Source: Bin75 sp965212135 (GTDB lineage: Bacteria; Nitrospirota; Nitrospiria; Nitrospirales; UBA8639). Taken from it: a stretch of 64,000 nucleotides of DNA. A model generated the notes under the pieces. It was not told where the DNA came from and searched no databases. It saw only the letters and a program-made list of their open reading frames with translations. The stretch lies in NCBI GenBank assembly GCA_965212135.1, contig OZ243044.1, positions 248,001-312,000 of the forward strand, in the 5' to 3' direction. This document shows positions 24,634-33,146 of the stretch, one piece after another; position 1 is the first letter of the stretch; each line of letters starts with the position of its first letter. The position numbers and the translations under genes are program-made.

Positions 24634-25022
24634 TGCGCAGGCCGCCCGCCAACCATCTGTCAACGCTCCAGGCATGTGCCGTCAAACTTGTCCTCCTTGC
24701 CGGGACCGTGGGGTTTCTGTACGCCGCCGGCTTGTTGCCTGGCTCGTCTCCGGCCACAAAAGACCTGCGTCCGGAACGACCGCCCGTTCAAGCCGCAACC
24801 GTGGTTCGCGTGGATATTAATCATGGTTCGTTGGATGACCTGCAAACGTTGCCGGGCATTGGAGCGGTCCTGGCTGAACGCATACTCCGCTACCGACGAG
24901 AAAATGGGAGCTTTACGTCAATGGCGGATATTCAAAACGTGAAGGGTATTGGCGCGAAACGGTTTAATCAACTTCGGCCTTATATTCACGTTGGGCGATA
25001 CAAGGCTTCGTTCAACGGATAA
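24633..25022 (+). CDS. comEA: ComEA-type helix-hairpin-helix DNA-binding protein
   Basis: 129-aa membrane-anchored protein. A hydrophobic segment lies at about 17-37 and the C-terminal 65 residues are a double helix-hairpin-helix domain (LQTLPGIGAVLAERILRYR, then NVKGIGAKRFNQLRPYI). This architecture is that of ComEA, the periplasmic DNA receptor in transformation, though many such proteins are found in bacteria not known to be competent. The start overlaps the lpdA stop. tyrS follows after 36 bases. Confidence 0.88.
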   Translation: MRRPPANHLSTLQACAVKLVLLAGTVGFLYAAGLLPGSSPATKDLRPERPPVQAATVVRVDINHGSLDDLQTLPGIGAVLAERILRYRRENGSFTSMADIQNVKGIGAKRFNQLRPYIHVGRYKASFNG

Positions 25023-25058
25023 GGCACGTTGTGTATTGGTGTGGGTGCGGAGAAGCTG

Positions 25059-26282
25059 ATGGCCGATCAAGAATTGCAACGCCAGCTCAATCTTATCACT
25101 CGCGGCTCCGTGGAGATTATTCCGCGACAGGAACTTGATGATCGCGTACGGGTTTCGTTGAAAGAGGGGAGGCCCTTGCGGGTGAAGGCCGGGTTTGATC
25201 CCACGGCACCCGATCTGCATCTCGGTCATACCGTCCTGATCCAGAAGCTGCAGCACTTTCAGGAACTTGGACATCAGGTGATTTTTTTGATCGGGGACTT
25301 TACCGGGATGATTGGCGATCCGACCGGCGTCTCCGAAACGAGGAAAGCGCTGACCGGGGACGAAGTCTCGGCCAATGCCAGGACCTACGAGCGGCAAATT
25401 TTTAAAACGCTGGATCCTGCGAAAACGCGCATTGAGTATAACAGCCGTTGGATGCGGGACATGCGTGCCCAGGAAGTGATTGAGCTCTGTGCACGCTATA
25501 GCCTGGCGCGCATGTTGGAACGGGATGATTTTTCCGAACGCTACCGGGCGCACAAGCCCATCGGCATCCATGAATTTCTTTATCCGCTCGTGCAGGGGTA
25601 TGATTCCGTGGCGCTTGAGGCGGATCTAGAACTTGGCGGAACCGATCAAAAGTTTAATTTGCTTGTGGGACGCGATCTGCAGCGTGCATGGGGTCAGGTC
25701 CCTCAAGTCGTCATGACGATGCCGTTGCTGGAAGGGACCGATGGCGTGCGAAAGATGAGTAAAAGTTTTGGAAACGCCATTGCCCTGGAAGATGCTCCCG
25801 CCGACATGTTCGGCAAGGTCATGTCAATTAGCGATGCGCTGATGGGTCGGTACTATGAGTTGCTCACCGCTGACGACTTGAATGCCGTCAAGCAACGGCA
25901 TCCCATGGACGCGAAGCTGGCTTTGGCGGAAACGTTAGTGGCTCGGCATCACGGAACGAAGGCCGGGCAACGGGCGAAGGATGACTTTCAGCGGCAATTT
26001 CGTAAACGGGAATTTCCCAAAGAACCGGATGCGACGGTTGCGTTAACGGCAGCCGATTTCCCGGATCCAACGTGTCCCGTCATGGGGTTGGTCGATTTGC
26101 TCATGCGAACGGGGTTGTTGCCAAGCAAAGGGGAAGCGCGTCGCCTGATTACGCAAGGCGCCGTTGCCGTGAATCAGCAGCATTATCGGGACAGCGGAGC
26201 GATGCTGCCCCTGCAATGGGGCGTAGCCTATCAAATCAAAATCGGCAAGCGGAAATCTGCGCTGGTACACGTACGGACATGA
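25059..26282 (+). CDS. tyrS: Tyrosyl-tRNA synthetase
   Basis: Class I synthetase charging tRNA-Tyr, 407 aa. The HIGH motif appears as DLHLGHTVLI, and the KMSKS motif is intact in GVRKMSKSFGNA. The C-terminal ~65 residues form an S4 RNA-binding domain (LPSKGEARRLITQGAVAVN). HTVLIQKLQHFQELGH places it with the TyrS2/TyrZ-like form. ATG at 25059 is chosen for the GGAGAAGC before it; another in-frame start lies at 25029. A tRNA gene follows 79 bases after the stop but reads glycine. Confidence 0.96.
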   Translation: MADQELQRQLNLITRGSVEIIPRQELDDRVRVSLKEGRPLRVKAGFDPTAPDLHLGHTVLIQKLQHFQELGHQVIFLIGDFTGMIGDPTGVSETRKALTGDEVSANARTYERQIFKTLDPAKTRIEYNSRWMRDMRAQEVIELCARYSLARMLERDDFSERYRAHKPIGIHEFLYPLVQGYDSVALEADLELGGTDQKFNLLVGRDLQRAWGQVPQVVMTMPLLEGTDGVRKMSKSFGNAIALEDAPADMFGKVMSISDALMGRYYELLTADDLNAVKQRHPMDAKLALAETLVARHHGTKAGQRAKDDFQRQFRKREFPKEPDATVALTAADFPDPTCPVMGLVDLLMRTGLLPSKGEARRLITQGAVAVNQQHYRDSGAMLPLQWGVAYQIKIGKRKSALVHVRT

Positions 26283-26310
26283 GCGGGTTTCAGTGGATTC
26301 CCGCCTGTCC

Positions 26311-26339
26311 TTGACTGCGATTTCAGGCCCTGCTAGAAC
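26311..26339 (+). promoter_or_regulatory. Predicted tRNA-Gly promoter
   Basis: TTGACT (26311-26316), 17-base spacer and TAGAAC (26334-26339). It ends 22 bases before the tRNA. Confidence 0.5.
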
Positions 26340-26361
26340 CAATTGTTCGCAACTATGATGA

Positions 26362-26436
26362 GCGGGTGTGGCGCAGTGGTAGCGCAACGGCTTCCCAAGC
26401 CGTTGGTCGGGAGTTCGAATCTCCTCACCCGCTCCA
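26362..26436 (+). tRNA. tRNA-Gly (CCC)
   Basis: Cloverleaf visible by eye: acceptor GCGGGTG pairs with CACCCGC, the anticodon stem ACGGC/GCCGT encloses loop TTCCCAA with anticodon CCC, and the T loop reads TTCGAAT. A CCA end is encoded. Length 75 bases. Confidence 0.95.
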
Positions 26437-26591
26437 ACCATTTCTCAACTGCCATAATTTGATGGAAGTTCAAGCGGCTGGAGTTAGTTTGCGTGTGCAT
26501 TACCTACGCTAAGCGGTTGTTTGCTCGGCAGAGGCATGTGTGACTTGTGTTGCTTGAACGAATTGTGAACGGAGCGGGAAATTTGAAGAGT

Positions 26592-26777
26592 TCAGGCGTG
26601 GCCGATTTGTCCGTGACGGTCGCCCGGTGGCAGTTCCGATGGATGATCCATGAATGAATTTCCGCCGAATTCCTGGGCCATGAGGGTGCTGATCACCTGG
26701 TTCAACCGACTATTGACTTCTTCCTCCGAAACGTGGTCGGGAACCTGGATATTAAAAACGATTTGGACGTTTTTCAT
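26592..26777 (-). CDS. Small hypothetical protein (61 aa)
   Basis: Unrecognised soluble protein beginning MKNVQIVFNIQVPDHVSEEE with a predicted strand then helix (RLNQVISTLMAQEF) and a polar C-terminus containing several His and Gly. AAAGGAG lies about eleven bases before the ATG at 26777, which supports translation; the frame is open 24 bases further upstream. It is divergent from yacG. The strand-helix pattern could be half of a small alpha/beta fold, but no function is assigned. Confidence 0.6.
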   Translation of the reverse strand: MKNVQIVFNIQVPDHVSEEEVNSRLNQVISTLMAQEFGGNSFMDHPSELPPGDRHGQIGHA

Positions 26778-26984
26778 GGATCTGCCGACTCCTTTTATCA
26801 ATGCGGGAATTGCCGATATTCCGTGTCGTGCCCCCTTCCGGTAGGATTTCTACACATTCTCTTTGCCGTTTGCAACGTTCATTGCCCCCAAAATTATTCC
26901 AGACGCTTTGCTGAAATTGGCCGTCCGACCCGTTATGGAATGAAGAAATGTATCGCTTCGCTGTTCCCTTGGCATGCGTTGTTT

Positions 26985-26993
26985 TGGTATACT
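26985..26993 (+). promoter_or_regulatory. yacG: Extended -10 promoter abutting yacG
   Basis: TGGTATACT is an extended -10 element. It ends eight bases before the yacG ATG at 27002, so the transcript should start at or next to the start codon. No clear -35 box is present, as is common with extended -10 promoters. Confidence 0.5.
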
Positions 26994-27001
26994 TTTTGGC
27001 C

Positions 27002-27187
27002 ATGACTCCATGTCCTCGCTGTCAAACATCTATTTCCTGCGAGTATAATCCATTTCGTCCGTTTTGCTCAGAGCGATGCCAGCTCGTTGATCTTGGGGCT
27101 TGGCTGACCGCCGCGCACCGCATTCCCGACGAGTCCGAGCCGTACACCTCCATGTCGACGGAGGAGTCCCCGTCAAACGATTGTTAA
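27002..27187 (+). CDS. yacG: DNA gyrase inhibitor YacG-type zinc protein
   Basis: 61-aa zinc protein. MTPCPRCQTSISCEYNPFRP then FCSERCQLVDLGAWL gives the CxxC...CxxxC zinc site and the conserved helix of YacG, which inhibits gyrase by binding GyrB. An open frame extends upstream to 26948 as a hydrophobic stretch, but the family begins at this Met. There is no ribosome site; the near-leaderless promoter geometry offers an explanation. Confidence 0.85.
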   Translation: MTPCPRCQTSISCEYNPFRPFCSERCQLVDLGAWLTAAHRIPDESEPYTSMSTEESPSNDC

Positions 27188-27204
27188 ATCCATCTGGTTG
27201 ACTC

Positions 27205-27741
27205 ATGGGAAAAATCATTACGGTCCAGCGAAAAGAGAATGAGGCGCAGCTTGCCGAACACTATATTCGCACCTATATTTTGTTCCCGTCAGGGTTGTTG
27301 GGGTTGCTGGCCATGATCATCGGAATCCTGGCGTTGGTGTATCAATTATTTATTGAAACCTATGATGCTTGGACGTTTGCCAAAAGTTCGGGGCTGATTG
27401 TGGCCGGTATGCTGCTCGGGTGGGGACAAACGCGCTACCACCGTTATCTTTTCAGAACATTTCCTGAATTTTGGGCGAGCCGGATGAGAACGTCCCGTGT
27501 TCGTGGTGCACAACGACTCAAGAAAGTTTCCACGGAAGTGAAGTTGCAGCATGCCGGTCGGAGCCTGGTTCCTTTTGCCTATGTTGTGGGGATTGGGTCT
27601 TTACTCGGGCTTTCGGCGTGGAGTTTCGGCTCCGGTTCTCTGGACTATATGGCGGCTTTTACGTTGCCGTGGGCGGGATTTTTTTGGGGAAAGTTGTTTA
27701 CCTGGCATTCCATCATCCCTCCGGCGGGGACGAAACAGTAA
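27205..27741 (+). CDS. Hypothetical inner-membrane protein (178 aa)
   Basis: Unrecognised membrane protein. Hydrophobic segments are visible at about 27-50, 62-78, 120-142 and 148-168. A basic cytoplasmic loop lies between the second and third (RMRTSRVRGAQRLKKVSTE). It begins 17 bases after yacG and is probably co-transcribed. It converges on lpxD with 24 bases between the stops. No motif gives a function. Confidence 0.65.
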   Translation: MGKIITVQRKENEAQLAEHYIRTYILFPSGLLGLLAMIIGILALVYQLFIETYDAWTFAKSSGLIVAGMLLGWGQTRYHRYLFRTFPEFWASRMRTSRVRGAQRLKKVSTEVKLQHAGRSLVPFAYVVGIGSLLGLSAWSFGSGSLDYMAAFTLPWAGFFWGKLFTWHSIIPPAGTKQ

Positions 27742-27765
27742 ACCGCCTTCGTGTTGTGTGTTCCG

Positions 27766-28851
27766 CTACTTCTTTGACTTTTTGGTTTTGCGAGCGTTGG
27801 CCTGGGATGTACCGGCTTCCATTTCGGCAAGACGTTTTTCCAGCCGCGCCACCTGGCGATAGAGTTCCGGAAGATGCCGCACCAGGACTTGCGTGCGAAG
27901 GGATGCGTGGTGTTGTGTGGCGGGTCGCCCCGACACGGTGGCGCCGGGCTCCACGTTTTTTTCAATCCCCGATCCCGCCGCGATCATGGCGCGATCGCCA
28001 ATGGTGAGGTGATCAATCAATCCGGCTTGTCCGCCTATCATGACGTGTTTGCCAACCGACGTGCTGCCCGCAATGCCGACTTGTGCCACGATAAGACCAT
28101 TTTCTCCCAAGGTCACATTGTGAGCGATTTGAACTTGATTGTCGATTTTTGATCCTTGTTTGATATGGGTGCGCCCGAACGTGGCTCGATCAATGGTCAC
28201 GTTGGCCCCGAGTTCCACATCGTCTTCAATGACCACGATGCCGCGTTGCGGAATCTTATGGTGGCGGTCTTCGTGTTGAATATAGCCAAACCCGTCGCTC
28301 CCAATAACCGTTCCGGCATGGACGATCACCCGAGCGCCGACCCGACATCCTTCCAGCACGTTCACGTGTGGATAGAGCACGGTATCAGGGCCGATGATGA
28401 CGTCGTTGCCTACACAGACTCCAGGGTAAATCGTGACGCGGTCGCCGATGGTTGCACGATGCCCAATCGTGACGAATGGTCCGATAGAGACGTCGGTCCC
28501 AATGCGTGTGTCCGTGCCTTGTGCGATGTTTGGGGCTATTCCGGTACGAGGCGCGCGCTTCGTGAAAAAACGCGTGACCAAATGAATAAAATCCAAATGG
28601 GGCTGCATCGAGACCAGTTGGGTCGCTTTCCAATCATGATAGTATTGGGACACGACCACCGCCGAGGCGCGCGATTGTTTGGCCGCATCCGTCAACCGAT
28701 TGCCGGCCAGAAAGGCGAGATCGCCTGAACCCGCGTTTTCAAGACTGTTGACCCCGGCAATGCGGATATCCGACGGGCCATAAATTTGTCCGCCGATGGC
28801 GTCGGCCAGTTTGGTGAGCGAATGCCCGTCAGCGGCCGTTGGGCGAGTCAT
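27766..28851 (-). CDS. lpxD: UDP-3-O-acylglucosamine N-acyltransferase
   Basis: Third enzyme of lipid A synthesis; it adds the N-linked acyl chain from an acyl carrier protein. At 361 aa it has the N-terminal uridine-binding domain (VNSLENAGSGDLAFLAGN) and then a long left-handed beta-helix of hexapeptide repeats (IGTDVSIGPFVTIGHRATIG). GSDGFGYIQ and the catalytic-histidine motif QIAHNVTLG are both present. The C-terminal helix ends in a lysine-rich tail. Its start overlaps the acyl carrier gene by four bases, so donor and enzyme are produced together. Confidence 0.95.
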   Translation of the reverse strand: MTRPTAADGHSLTKLADAIGGQIYGPSDIRIAGVNSLENAGSGDLAFLAGNRLTDAAKQSRASAVVVSQYYHDWKATQLVSMQPHLDFIHLVTRFFTKRAPRTGIAPNIAQGTDTRIGTDVSIGPFVTIGHRATIGDRVTIYPGVCVGNDVIIGPDTVLYPHVNVLEGCRVGARVIVHAGTVIGSDGFGYIQHEDRHHKIPQRGIVVIEDDVELGANVTIDRATFGRTHIKQGSKIDNQVQIAHNVTLGENGLIVAQVGIAGSTSVGKHVMIGGQAGLIDHLTIGDRAMIAAGSGIEKNVEPGATVSGRPATQHHASLRTQVLVRHLPELYRQVARLEKRLAEMEAGTSQANARKTKKSKK

Positions 28852-29309
28852 CGCTTTTTTCTTTCGGATTTGTCTGTGGCCGTGCGCTTCGTGGCTCTTC
28901 CGGTGGTTCGGGCGGTCGGTTTGCTGCCCGTGGCGGGATCCTTTTTGGTGGAGCGGGAACGCTGTGGGGCCGGGTTGCTCTGCGTTCCGGAGCCGGTCTT
29001 TGTTGGCGCGGAACGTTTGTGAGTCGGTGCGGAAGAGTGTACGGCGTTGGCCGTCGGCGGTGACGCATGCACTCGCGCTTCAACATAGGCGGTGACGTCC
29101 CCCACGGTTTGCAGTCCCGGCAGGTCTTCATTGGGAATTTCAAGATCGAAGTTTTTTTCCAGATCGTACAACAGTTCAAAAACCATCAGTGAATCCAGCC
29201 CTAAATCATTGCGGAGGTGATGCTCCGGCTTGATTGCCGCACTCTCTCGTTTCAATGACGTCGCAAGGGCTTGTTGAATTTGTCGCCCAATCAGAGACCA
29301 GGACGTCAT
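28848..29309 (-). CDS. Acyl carrier protein with a long basic C-terminal tail
   Basis: 153-aa protein. Residues ~1-80 are an acyl carrier domain with the phosphopantetheine serine in LGLDSLMVFELLYDLE. The last ~70 residues are rich in Lys, Arg, Ser, Thr and Pro and have no counterpart in ordinary acyl carriers. The operon order is fabF, this carrier, lpxD, with an ATGA overlap to lpxD, so it probably supplies or elongates acyl chains for lipid A. The start at 29309 is favoured over 29336 because AGAAGGAAACGGGA precedes it. The tail may bind nucleic acid, phospholipid or a partner enzyme. Confidence 0.82.
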   Translation of the reverse strand: MTSWSLIGRQIQQALATSLKRESAAIKPEHHLRNDLGLDSLMVFELLYDLEKNFDLEIPNEDLPGLQTVGDVTAYVEARVHASPPTANAVHSSAPTHKRSAPTKTGSGTQSNPAPQRSRSTKKDPATGSKPTARTTGRATKRTATDKSERKKR

Positions 29310-29364
29310 TCCCGTTTCCTTCTCTCCCGCCTGCATCGTCGTATGTTTTTCGCTCTACGGTTGG

Positions 29365-30624
29365 TTATCGTGAGTGAAGCCGCTTAAAGACCAACACCCC
29401 GTTATTACTGCCAAATCCAAACGCATTGGCCATGGCAACGGTAATGCGGCCTTCCTGGATTTTTGGAGATATGCCGGGCAATTGGCATTCAGGATCAGGA
29501 TCTTCATAATTGGGGGTGGGGTGAATCAGGTTCGTGGTCATGGCCATGAGAGTGGTCACGGCTCCGATCGCTCCGGCCGCGCCCAAGGTATGCCCGATCA
29601 AGGATTTCGTCGCATTGATAAAGAGTTTATTGACTCGCTGTTTAAATACCTGGCGGAGTCCGCGAACTTCCACTTCGTCCCCGATCATGGTGGACGTCGC
29701 GTGGGCGTTCACGTAGTCAACGTCTGCCGGTCTGGTTTTGGCCTCATCTAACGCGAGGGTGATGGTTTTCGCGATATCGGATCCGTCTTCCCTGGGGACG
29801 ATCATATGGTAGGCTTCGCTCGTCAAGGCGTACCCCGCGACTTCGGCGTACATCCTGGCGCGTCGGCGTTTGGCATGTTGCAGCGTTTCGAGAATCAAGG
29901 CCCCGGCTCCTTCGCCCATGACGAACCCATCCCGCCCGCGATCAAATGGTCGGGATGCGCGCGTCGGCGCCTCATTGTATTTGCTGGAGAGCGCTCGAAG
30001 AGAGCAAAAGCCAGCGAAGACCAACGGGGTGATGCTGGCCTCCGCTCCCACGGCAATGACGACGTCCGCTTTGCCTGAACGAATGACCTGTAAGGCTTGG
30101 CCGATGGCATGGATGCTCGACGAACACGCCGTCGAGATTGTGAGGTTTGGTCCTTTGGCCCCAAAGGCCATGGCAATAATTCCCGAAGCCGAATTCAGGG
30201 TGATGGCGGGGATGAAATTGGGATGCACGCGGTGAGGTTTTTTTGTCTGGTAGAGCTGCGAGATTTCCCGTTCACCCATGATCATGCCACCCATGCCCGC
30301 ACCCACCATGACGCCGACGCGTTCCGGCCGTTCTTTGTCAAGGCAGATTCCCGCGTCGGTCAGTGCTTCGTTGGCCGCGACCAAGCCAAGCTGGGCATAG
30401 CGGTCCACGCGGCCGACCAGGGTCTCATCAATATAGTCTTGAGGGGTAAAGTTCAGAATTTGTCCCGCAACCCTCGAACGATAAGTCTCAGCCGGAAGGT
30501 CGGCAAAGGATTGGAGTTTCGTGATACCGGAACGACCGGCGACGGCGTTGTTCCAGAATGCACCGAGGCCGATGCCAATGGAACTCACGATACCGAGACC
30601 GGTCACGACGACAGTGGGTGCCAT
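29365..30624 (-). CDS. fabF: 3-oxoacyl-ACP synthase II
   Basis: Condensing enzyme of fatty acid elongation, 419 aa. The catalytic cysteine is in TISTACSSSIHAIG and the two histidines are in VNAHATSTMIGD and SLIGHTLGAAGAIGA. It opens VVVTGLGIVSSIGIG and ends AFGFGSNNGVLVF as usual. It is followed at 55 bases by the tailed acyl carrier and lpxD, which suggests a dedicated set rather than the general fab cluster. Confidence 0.95.
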   Translation of the reverse strand: MAPTVVVTGLGIVSSIGIGLGAFWNNAVAGRSGITKLQSFADLPAETYRSRVAGQILNFTPQDYIDETLVGRVDRYAQLGLVAANEALTDAGICLDKERPERVGVMVGAGMGGMIMGEREISQLYQTKKPHRVHPNFIPAITLNSASGIIAMAFGAKGPNLTISTACSSSIHAIGQALQVIRSGKADVVIAVGAEASITPLVFAGFCSLRALSSKYNEAPTRASRPFDRGRDGFVMGEGAGALILETLQHAKRRRARMYAEVAGYALTSEAYHMIVPREDGSDIAKTITLALDEAKTRPADVDYVNAHATSTMIGDEVEVRGLRQVFKQRVNKLFINATKSLIGHTLGAAGAIGAVTTLMAMTTNLIHPTPNYEDPDPECQLPGISPKIQEGRITVAMANAFGFGSNNGVLVFKRLHSR

Positions 30625-30685
30625 GAGAGTTCTAGCCGTTGGTGTTAAAAGCTCTTGCGTGCCATCGTGTGACTCGCATGATGGC

Positions 30686-31777
30686 CTAATATCGCACTTT
30701 GAGAAACAGGTTGAGACTCACGATGAGAAACATGGCGCATGTGATCCATGCCGCGACAACGGGGAGTAACGCGCCGCTTCTGCCCAGCCCGATGCTGAAG
30801 AGATGCGCGGCCCAAAACACAAAACCGATTCCTACGGCGTGTCCAATGCTTTTGGCCATGCCGGGTGCGCGGGCGTCGATGCCCCGCAGTCCGATGGAGA
30901 CGCCGAGAAGCGTCATGAGCAACGCGACAAACGGAAAGGCCACGCGTCCCCAGTAGTCCGTGAGAAGCCTTGCGGTGTGATGCCCCTCTCGTTGCAAGTG
31001 GTCAATGTGCGTGCCGAGTCGGGCGAGCGTCATATATTCAGGCTCAAGCAAGATCCACGTCTTGAGGTCGTCGGGAGTTAAAGACAGGCTTAAGGGCAGC
31101 GTCGGCCGTTGCGTGCGATGCACCCGGCCCTGCGGGCCGATTGACCGTTGGGTAACGTGTTGTAAAGACCATTGACCATCGGTGAAATTGGCGCCGACCG
31201 CCGCAAGCGACTCGTACAGATGAAATTGATTGTTCACCCGGTAGAGCGCGACTCCGTGGAGCCGGGAGCCCTCGGGATCAACGTGCTGGATATGCATAAT
31301 GGAATGGTCTTGAAGACGCAACCACAGATTGTCGGTTCTGAAAGACAGTGATTGTGGTTTGTGTTGAATATCTACGGTTTTAATATACTCCGCCTTGGCG
31401 TTGGCCAGGGGAACGACGACCGCCGTCAATCCCAACAGGATGACGGTGACGAGACCGCCGACCGCCAAAAACGGCATGGTAACGTGAAGGAGGCTCACAT
31501 CACAACTCCGCATCGCTGTCGTTTCATGGTATTTATTGAGCAGTCCGATAGTGAGGAGTGAGGCCATTAAAACGGCAAACGGCGTGAGCTGGAAGGCAAT
31601 GTCGGGTATTTTAAAGAAAAAATACATCAGGACTGAAGCCAGTTCCGCGTCGTGTCGGAGGAACTTTCGCAGTTTCTCGAAAAAATCAATCACCAGGTAA
31701 ATGGTGAGCAGTCCGGTCAGGCACAATGTCAGGATTTTGAGATATTGCCGAACGATGTACCAGAACAGAATACCCAT
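30686..31777 (-). CDS. lptG: LPS export permease LptG
   Basis: Inner-membrane subunit of the LptBFG exporter that extracts LPS to the periplasmic bridge, 363 aa. Hydrophobic segments lie at the N-terminus (LKILTLCLTGLLTIYLVIDF), at about 40-110, and three at the C-terminus, with a periplasmic beta domain between, the YjgP/YjgQ architecture. The start at 31777 is two bases after the lptF stop; the frame extends upstream inside lptF. LptB is not in the window. Confidence 0.88.
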   Translation of the reverse strand: MGILFWYIVRQYLKILTLCLTGLLTIYLVIDFFEKLRKFLRHDAELASVLMYFFFKIPDIAFQLTPFAVLMASLLTIGLLNKYHETTAMRSCDVSLLHVTMPFLAVGGLVTVILLGLTAVVVPLANAKAEYIKTVDIQHKPQSLSFRTDNLWLRLQDHSIMHIQHVDPEGSRLHGVALYRVNNQFHLYESLAAVGANFTDGQWSLQHVTQRSIGPQGRVHRTQRPTLPLSLSLTPDDLKTWILLEPEYMTLARLGTHIDHLQREGHHTARLLTDYWGRVAFPFVALLMTLLGVSIGLRGIDARAPGMAKSIGHAVGIGFVFWAAHLFSIGLGRSGALLPVVAAWITCAMFLIVSLNLFLKVRY

Positions 31778-31779
31778 GC

Positions 31780-32856
31780 TTAGCGCCGACTTGTTCGATA
31801 AAAAAGCGTACAGGTGATCAGGAGCAGGAGCACGTTGGGAAGCCACGCGCCGGCAAACGGATGAAGAATGAAAGCCGTCACCGCAAATTCTCCCAGGATG
31901 TTGAGCAAATAATAGCCGACCATGACGACGATTCCCAGGACAAAGCTGCCGATATGCCCGGACCGTTTTGCGACAATGCCGACCGGGACGCCCAGAGTCC
32001 CAAGGATGAGCGTGGCCACGGGAAACGCAAGGTCTTTGTAATATTCCATGAGGCGACGAAGCATGCCGGTGTCTTGCCAGCCGGATTGGTCCAGTGTGGC
32101 GATCATATGCGGGTAGTCGGGGCGTTCGGGTTTTTGGGCGTTGAGAGGTGAGAATCTATCCATTTGAAGATCGTATGTCGCAAACGAGACTTGATGATAG
32201 CGGGTGACGTTCTTGGGAATTTGGTGAATCATGCCCTCATGCAACCGAATCCCGAACTGTTTGCGTTTGGGATCTTTGAGCATTTGGAAAGATTTGGCGG
32301 TAATGAGCAACGGGTTGCCTGGGTCACGGCGATCCGAGATGAAAATGCCCTGGGCCCGCTCCTCGGGCTCCGGAACGAAAATCATCAGGCTGTCCGTGGG
32401 CTCATAAAATATGCCATGCTCCAAAGCCAGGTGTAATTGGTCCTGGATCAGGCTCATGGCCAATTTTTTTAAGGAGAGTGACGACCACGGTTGTCCCCAT
32501 TGTGACAGGTAGAACGTACCGAGGAAGACAAGAGACGAAAAGACAAAGACGGGAACCGCGATTCTAAGCAGACTAAGACCGGCCGCTCGCATAGCCACTA
32601 ATTCGCTGTCCAAAGACAATCGGCTGAACGTGGCAATCGAGGAAATCAAACATGCGATTGGTAGCGTGAGCACCAAAAAGGGAGGCATAAAATGGATGAT
32701 AATCTGGAACGTGGCCAGCAGGCCCACGCTTTTGGCCACTAACAATTCAACCAACCGCAGCATCTCTTTCGTCAACATGAGAAAGCAGAGGATGCAGAGG
32801 CTGATGCAGAAGGGAATCAGGAGTTCTTTGAATATGGACCGATCGAGGATTGTCAT
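31780..32856 (-). CDS. lptF: LPS export permease LptF
   Basis: Partner permease of LptG, 358 aa, with the same layout. It begins MTILDRSIFKELLIPFCISL; FLVLTLPIACLISSIATFSRL and DSELVAMRAAGLSLLRI are the conserved YjgP/YjgQ signature. The C-terminal helices include FPVATLILGTLGVPVGI. The frame is open to 32958, but this Met gives the family start. It is divergent from kdsC and shares with it a 290-base region. Confidence 0.9.
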   Translation of the reverse strand: MTILDRSIFKELLIPFCISLCILCFLMLTKEMLRLVELLVAKSVGLLATFQIIIHFMPPFLVLTLPIACLISSIATFSRLSLDSELVAMRAAGLSLLRIAVPVFVFSSLVFLGTFYLSQWGQPWSSLSLKKLAMSLIQDQLHLALEHGIFYEPTDSLMIFVPEPEERAQGIFISDRRDPGNPLLITAKSFQMLKDPKRKQFGIRLHEGMIHQIPKNVTRYHQVSFATYDLQMDRFSPLNAQKPERPDYPHMIATLDQSGWQDTGMLRRLMEYYKDLAFPVATLILGTLGVPVGIVAKRSGHIGSFVLGIVVMVGYYLLNILGEFAVTAFILHPFAGAWLPNVLLLLITCTLFYRTSRR

Positions 32857-32906
32857 AGAATGGGAGCGAGGAGACACTAAACATTTCCGATAGGAAGCCA
32901 CAGGAT

Positions 32907-32933
32907 CATATAACATGGCAGGGAGACTGTAAA
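32907..32933 (-). promoter_or_regulatory. Possible lptFG promoter
   Basis: On the minus strand TTTACA (32933-32928), 15-base spacer and TATATG (32912-32907), about 50 bases upstream of lptF. Spacing is short, so this is tentative. Confidence 0.3.
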
Positions 32934-33110
32934 TGGCCTTTCCTTGTGGTTTGGTCACGCCCCATGCCGTGAGCCGGATTCATCAACGGCGCCTTCCCGT
33001 ATCACCGGTTTCGGAGAACAGGTCTTGCCCTGCGCGGGTTCCGGCGCTTGTGGCACGGACCAAACGCAGCGTATTCGAAACGTCAACGAAGGACCAGCGT
33101 GAAAATTTCT

Positions 33111-33138
33111 TTGCTTCCACGGTTGAGTGTGTTTTAAT
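33111..33138 (+). promoter_or_regulatory. Predicted kdsC promoter, near-leaderless geometry
   Basis: TTGCTT (33111-33116), 16-base spacer and TTTAAT (33133-33138), ending eight bases before the ATG at 33147. Confidence 0.4.
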
Positions 33139-33146
33139 TGCATCCG

